Assembly: GCA_002439165.1 (NCBI GenBank)
Contig: DJTE01000040.1
Coordinates: forward strand, 62,001 to 126,000
Origin: Chryseobacterium indologenes
GTDB lineage: Bacteria; Bacteroidota; Bacteroidia; Flavobacteriales; Weeksellaceae
DNA length: 64,000 bases
Direction of reading: 5' to 3'
The notes under the pieces were generated by a model. It did not search any database. It was not told the origin of the DNA and was given only the letters and a program-made list of their open reading frames with translations. Of the stretch, positions 60,451-64,000 are shown piece by piece; the stretch's first letter is position 1, and each line of letters opens with the position of its first letter. The position numbers and the translations under genes were made by a program.

Positions 60451-62103
60451 ATGAAAGAAGAAAAAATAAAATTGGAAATTGCAGGTATGACCTGCGACCA
60501 TTGCGCCACAGGCATTGAAAAACTGCTCACCAAGAACGAAGGCGTAAAAGAAGCTAATGTGAGCTATCCAAAAGCCACTTGTGAATGTTCTTTTGACCCT
60601 ACTAAAACCAGCAAAGAAGAAATCATCAACACCATCAACAGTACAAAAAACTATCGTGTAAAAAGTGAAATCCCAGAAAATGGAATTAGTGGCAACAACC
60701 AATTCGACCTAATAATTATAGGTGGTGGTTCGGCTGCATTTTCGGCTGCAATCAAAGCCGAAAGTTTAGGTTTATCGACTTTAATGGTAAACGGTGGTTT
60801 AGACTTTGGCGGTACTTGCGTCAATGTGGGTTGTGTGCCTTCCAAAAATCTTATTCGTGCAGGTGAAACGGCTTATCACGCTACCCATTCCAATTTTGAT
60901 GGTATCAAACCAAAAGGCGTTGACATTGATTTTGCTCAAATTATCAAAGACAAGAAAAAATTAGTAGCAACACTTCAAGAGAAAAAATATATGGATGTGG
61001 TAAGCGATTTTGAAAACTTGACTATGCTAAAAGGTTGGGCAAAATTCAAAGACAATAAAACCATTGCAGTTGATGGCAAGGAATACAAAGCCATCAAATT
61101 TTTGATAGCTACGGGAGCTACTACCAACATTCCGACTATTGAAGGATTGGACAAAATTGACTATTTGACCAATGTTTCCCTATTCGACTTGGAAGAAAAA
61201 CCCGAAAGCTTGACCATTATGGGAGCAGGTTACATAGGTTTGGAAATTGCAATGGCGTACAATCGTTTAGGCGTTAAAGTCCGAATCATTGAATTTACCG
61301 ACCGTGTTCTACGGACACAAACCCCAGACATCAGTGAAGCATTGGAAACCCAAATGCGAAAAGAAGGCATTGAAATCTTACCTAATTTCAGAGCCGTGAA
61401 ATTCGAGAAACAAGCGAATGAAACCATCATTCACTGTAAATGTCCTGACGGTTCATTTACGCAAATTATAGAAAAAGGTAAGGTAGTAATTGCCACAGGC
61501 ACAAAAGCCAATACAAGCCAATTAGGGTTAGATAACATTGGTTTGGAACTCACCAAAAGCGGACATATCGCTGTAAATGAAAAAATGGAAACCAATCTAC
61601 CTAACATTTACGCAGCAGGTGACGTAACCAACACCCCTGCATTTGTTTATACAGCAGCCTTTGAAGGTAAAATTGCCGTTGAAAATGCTTTCTCAGGAAC
61701 AGAAAACAAAGCCGATTATTCTTCTTTACCTTGGGTGGTTTTTACTGACCCACAAATTGCAGGTGCAGGTTTGGACGAAGCACAGGCAGAATCCAAAGGC
61801 ATTCCGTTTGAAGTTTCAAAATTGGAATTGAAAGACGTACCGAGAGCCATTGCAGCAAATGACACAAGGGGATTTATCAAACTTATTCGCAACACCGAAA
61901 CGGATAAATTGATAGGTGCAAGAGTAGTCGCACCCGAAGGTGGAGAGCTTATCCAACAATTAAGTATGGCAATCAAATACAGAATAACAGTGAAAGACTT
62001 AGCAGACAGTTTCTACCCTTATTTGACTTTGGGAGAAGGCATAAAATTAGCAGCAATAACTTTCGGAAAAGACGTATCGAAATTGAGTTGCTGTGCGAGT
62101 TGA
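60451..62103 (+). CDS. merA: Mercuric reductase
   Basis: A 550-residue flavoprotein that reduces Hg(II) to volatile Hg(0) with NADPH. An N-terminal HMA domain has GMTCDHC (12-18). The FAD site is LIIIGGGSAAFSAA and the redox-active pair is GGTCVNVGCVPSK (Cys123, Cys128). The NADPH site is IMGAGYIGLEIA. The C-terminal Cys pair that receives Hg(II) is SCCAS (Cys547, Cys548). It is the last mer gene; I see no clear terminator after it. Confidence 0.97.
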   Translation: MKEEKIKLEIAGMTCDHCATGIEKLLTKNEGVKEANVSYPKATCECSFDPTKTSKEEIINTINSTKNYRVKSEIPENGISGNNQFDLIIIGGGSAAFSAAIKAESLGLSTLMVNGGLDFGGTCVNVGCVPSKNLIRAGETAYHATHSNFDGIKPKGVDIDFAQIIKDKKKLVATLQEKKYMDVVSDFENLTMLKGWAKFKDNKTIAVDGKEYKAIKFLIATGATTNIPTIEGLDKIDYLTNVSLFDLEEKPESLTIMGAGYIGLEIAMAYNRLGVKVRIIEFTDRVLRTQTPDISEALETQMRKEGIEILPNFRAVKFEKQANETIIHCKCPDGSFTQIIEKGKVVIATGTKANTSQLGLDNIGLELTKSGHIAVNEKMETNLPNIYAAGDVTNTPAFVYTAAFEGKIAVENAFSGTENKADYSSLPWVVFTDPQIAGAGLDEAQAESKGIPFEVSKLELKDVPRAIAANDTRGFIKLIRNTETDKLIGARVVAPEGGELIQQLSMAIKYRITVKDLADSFYPYLTLGEGIKLAAITFGKDVSKLSCCAS

Positions 62104-62373
62104 TGTTTGTAAGTGTGCTATTAAAAAAGGTTTAACCCTATAATATTTGCGTATTTAATAACATATCCAAATACTTTAGTCCAATTAAGATAATAATTTC
62201 AAGCAATCTGCCAGCGAAGATGGATAGGTTGCTACTTTCTCCATTCTCCCACGCTTTACAGGTTTTCTGGACATTGCTGTGCAGTGAGTGGTAATTTCAT
62301 CAATAATTTGGCATAAAGCACGTCAGAACAAAATGCTGTCCGACGGGCTTCTTTCTAATCCTTTTTTATAAGG
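62104..62373. other. Interval between merA and the traD-side genes
   Basis: No confident gene. On the minus strand 62185-62322 is open without an ATG at its start and contains the internal MSRKPVKRGRMEKVATYPSS; it may be the remnant of a gene. Part of it (62200-62229) matches traF (57326-57355) at 26 of 30 bases on the same strand. Confidence 0.4.
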
Positions 62374-63207
62374 CTACATTTTTCGTCCTTTGTTTCCTTG
62401 CTCTTTTTTTGAAGAGAAAACAGGTTTGTTTTGGAGTTTTTTCTTGGTCATTTTTTCTTTCAGCACCTTCAGGTTTTCTGTTATTATTTGTGGTAGAAAT
62501 GTTTCCTTCCAGGGAATTGTCTTTGCTTCAAAATGAGATTTTAAACCTATACGTTTTAAATCTTCTTTGATATTCCAACCTCCGTTTCGATTCCATCCGA
62601 TAGGGTCAAGTTCTCTTTGGAAAGGGAATTGAACTGCGATAAGGTCTTTTGGTAATTCCAGAATGCTGTCGTAGTCTAATTCTTGGAATTCATGTATTTT
62701 GGGATTGTAGGGAATGATGTAAGCATTCGCTTCCTCGGAGAAGTAATGATCTATTTCATCAAAGACGATTCCTTTTGACAAAAAATCATCTTTAGGACGA
62801 AGCATACCCATTCGGATATCAACATAGAAGGTATGACCTTCAATATTGATTGTAGGAAGCATTCCCTTTTGGGTTCTGTCATTGAATGCCGTCTGATCCA
62901 CCATCAAGTCGAAGTCTGTTTTATTTTCTAATTCTTGGGGTGTTAGCTTATACTTTTCTGCCATTCCTGCTGGATCAAGCACAACGAGTTCCGGTATCTT
63001 TACTGAAGTGTCTTCTCCGTTACTTATAAGGTTCGGAATGTTCTTCTCCTGTAGACTATAGTTAAAAGCGTAGCCATCTTCTACATCGCTCATTACGTAA
63101 ATTGAAATGGTATTGACTGGATTGTTTTTTTCCCTTAACTCGACCTTATTTATATCGATCAAGAAATCTGTTCCCTCGATATTTATACTGGGCAATTCTC
63201 TTTCCAT
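62374..63207 (-). CDS. ICE protein with two copies of an internal domain
   Basis: A 277-residue protein I do not recognise. It contains two similar segments: residues 5-58 start LPSINIEGTDFLIDINKVEL and residues 117-170 start LPTINIEGHTFYVDIRMGML, each followed by a similar beta-rich stretch. After the second copy comes a conserved-looking block (FPFQRELDPIGWNRNGGWNI) and a Lys-rich tail. It lies 30 bases downstream of traD on the same strand and is probably part of the same transcript. Confidence 0.75.
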   Translation of the reverse strand: MERELPSINIEGTDFLIDINKVELREKNNPVNTISIYVMSDVEDGYAFNYSLQEKNIPNLISNGEDTSVKIPELVVLDPAGMAEKYKLTPQELENKTDFDLMVDQTAFNDRTQKGMLPTINIEGHTFYVDIRMGMLRPKDDFLSKGIVFDEIDHYFSEEANAYIIPYNPKIHEFQELDYDSILELPKDLIAVQFPFQRELDPIGWNRNGGWNIKEDLKRIGLKSHFEAKTIPWKETFLPQIITENLKVLKEKMTKKKLQNKPVFSSKKEQGNKGRKM

Positions 63208-63237
63208 ACTTCGTTGTTTTAAAAGACAAAGGGAAGT

Positions 63238-63873
63238 CTATACAAACTCCCCAATGTCGAAATTTTCCAAATCATTTTTCCGCAAAGTGGAAGAACTGGT
63301 TTCCGTTTCAGAAGAAAGGCTACTATCCAATAGCTCTGCTATTTTACGAGAAGTGCCTTCCATAGAATTTTCCAAAAGGCTGAATAATTCGGTTCCCTGT
63401 ATTTTCTGAACTATAGCTATCGCTGTTTCCTTTTGAGATTGCTCCAGTTTTTCTTTTTGAAGCAGTATCCCCACGGAGCTTAGTTCTTCAAAGGTAACCC
63501 CTTGGGCGAAACCGTTATCGCCATCGGATAATTCGTACCTATTCCATTCTTCCTCCTCTTCCCCAAAATCAGGCATATTACTGAAAACTTCGTCCAGCTC
63601 TTCCTGCGGAATTTGAATGCCGACGTTTTCATTTTCGTCGTATTCTATGTCAAAATTATCAGGATTTATTTCTGGTTTTTCAACTTGGCTTTCGGTGGCA
63701 TTGTTTGGCACCGAAAGGCTTCTCTTAGGTCTAGGTTGCCCCATAATATCGGGCAGTTTAGGGTTGCTTTTTTCCTGTATCGGTTTTCTTTCTGAACTTT
63801 TTTTGATTACAATCTTGTCCTGCACAAGCAGGGCAATCACAATCAGCAGGCATATCACAATTACTATTTCCAT
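63238..63873 (-). CDS. traD: Conjugal transfer protein TraD
   Basis: A 211-residue protein: one N-terminal membrane helix (MEIVIVICLLIVIALLVQDK), a Pro-rich stretch (LPDIMGQPRPKRSLSVPN), an acidic centre (IPQEELDEVFSNMPDFGEEE) and a C-terminal helical domain (IVQKIQGTELFSLLENSMEG). This matches the Bacteroidota ICE TraD protein, which is not the F-plasmid coupling protein. It follows traC by 2 bases. Confidence 0.82.
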   Translation of the reverse strand: MEIVIVICLLIVIALLVQDKIVIKKSSERKPIQEKSNPKLPDIMGQPRPKRSLSVPNNATESQVEKPEINPDNFDIEYDENENVGIQIPQEELDEVFSNMPDFGEEEEEWNRYELSDGDNGFAQGVTFEELSSVGILLQKEKLEQSQKETAIAIVQKIQGTELFSLLENSMEGTSRKIAELLDSSLSSETETSSSTLRKNDLENFDIGEFV

Positions 63874-63875
63874 AA

Positions 63876-64000
63876 CTATAAAATGGGTTTAAAACGTTCG
63901 TTGAAATAATCAGTAATATCATCCCCAAACTCCCTAAAGTGGTGTTCAAGGATGTTGTCGATATAAGAATAGAGTGTAGTCTTTTCTTCTCTTGTTAATT
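63876..64000 (-). CDS. traC: Conjugal transfer protein TraC (DUF3408), C-terminal end
   Basis: The last 40 codons of a gene that continues past the window. The end (EEKTTLYSYIDNILEHHFRE and FNERFKPIL) is the typical C-terminal helix pair of DUF3408 proteins. It lies directly upstream of traD, as in other Bacteroidota ICEs. Confidence 0.8.
   Translation of the reverse strand, partial: LTREEKTTLYSYIDNILEHHFREFGDDITDYFNERFKPIL

Larger units (their letters stand above)
28480..64000. mobile_element. Integrative and conjugative element (CTnDOT/Bacteroidota type), right end outside window
   Basis: From just beyond ppc to the window edge the genes are those of a Bacteroidota ICE: tyrosine integrase at one end, excisionase-like HTH genes, and the conserved tra operon (traC, D, E, F, G, I, J, K, L, M, N, O, Q). 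A PRTRC cassette, ssb, a Gabija-like defence cargo, a mercury-resistance operon, an IS110-family insertion and a group II intron are also present. The left boundary lies between 28480 and 28788. The exact att core cannot be fixed without the other end. Mobilisation and coupling genes are expected beyond 64000. Confidence 0.9.

Noticed and set aside
57851..62291. 11-base direct repeat GCAGTGAGTGG at 57851 and 62281 flanking the mer operon
   Set aside because: It looks like a target-site duplication, but 11-base matches are frequent by chance in 64 kb and the bases around them do not resemble transposon ends.
1..64000. CRISPR arrays, tRNA or rRNA genes
   Set aside because: No regularly spaced repeats and no tRNA-like TTCGA-arm/acceptor combination were noticed by eye; a tRNAscan or CRISPR search was not possible.

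Overview
The window looks like a Flavobacteriia chromosome (Chryseobacterium/Elizabethkingia-like, Bacteroidota) carrying most of one integrative and conjugative element (ICE). The chromosomal part shows a fused SecDF, type IX secretion C-terminal sorting domains, a TonB-dependent receptor, lipoproteins with Bacteroidota-type lipoboxes, and TAnnTTTG-type promoter elements. The ICE carries the Bacteroidota-specific tra genes (traC to traQ, CTnDOT type). No tRNA, rRNA or CRISPR array was seen.

Chromosome, 1-28479: tatA (partial), a lipoprotein, arylamine N-acetyltransferase, a Tet-type MFS exporter, secDF, a secreted sugar dehydrogenase, a membrane protein, hemN, a BNR-repeat protein, an amino-acid permease, pnuC with a repetitive lipoprotein, dapF-mltG, and a TonB-dependent receptor. 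A minus-strand cluster follows (cytidylyltransferase-like, broken tam, galE, a membrane protein broken by TAG, DegT aminotransferase), then a type IX-secreted subtilase and ppc. Two of these genes are disrupted: tam by a one-base frameshift and the small membrane protein by an in-frame TAG.

ICE left part, 28480-38768: a tyrosine integrase, an IS110-family insertion, ssb, a DUF932 protein, several small unknown proteins and a PRTRC cassette (E, C, unknown, B, ThiF). Cargo, 39133-43921: an AT-rich block with its own promoter, encoding an OLD-type ATPase/TOPRIM nuclease and a UvrD-like helicase (Gabija-like, GajA/GajB). A third protein with six CxxC motifs and an HNH-like N-terminus follows. This is the best candidate for an extended defence system. 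Next come a REC-domain protein and two overlapping HTH (excisionase-like) genes.

Conjugation module, 45714-64000, minus strand: traQ, O, N, M, L, unknown, K, J, I, G, F, E, then, beyond a plus-strand mercury operon, an unknown, traD and the end of traC. traG is split by a group II intron (52226..54711) that encodes its own reverse transcriptase/maturase/HNH protein. Splicing would restore an 834-residue TraG. The mercury operon (ArsR-type regulator, merTP, a second HMA protein, a truncated lipoprotein, merB, merA) lies between traE and the traC-traD end. It has a recognisable promoter with an overlapping palindromic operator. The right end of the ICE is outside the window.
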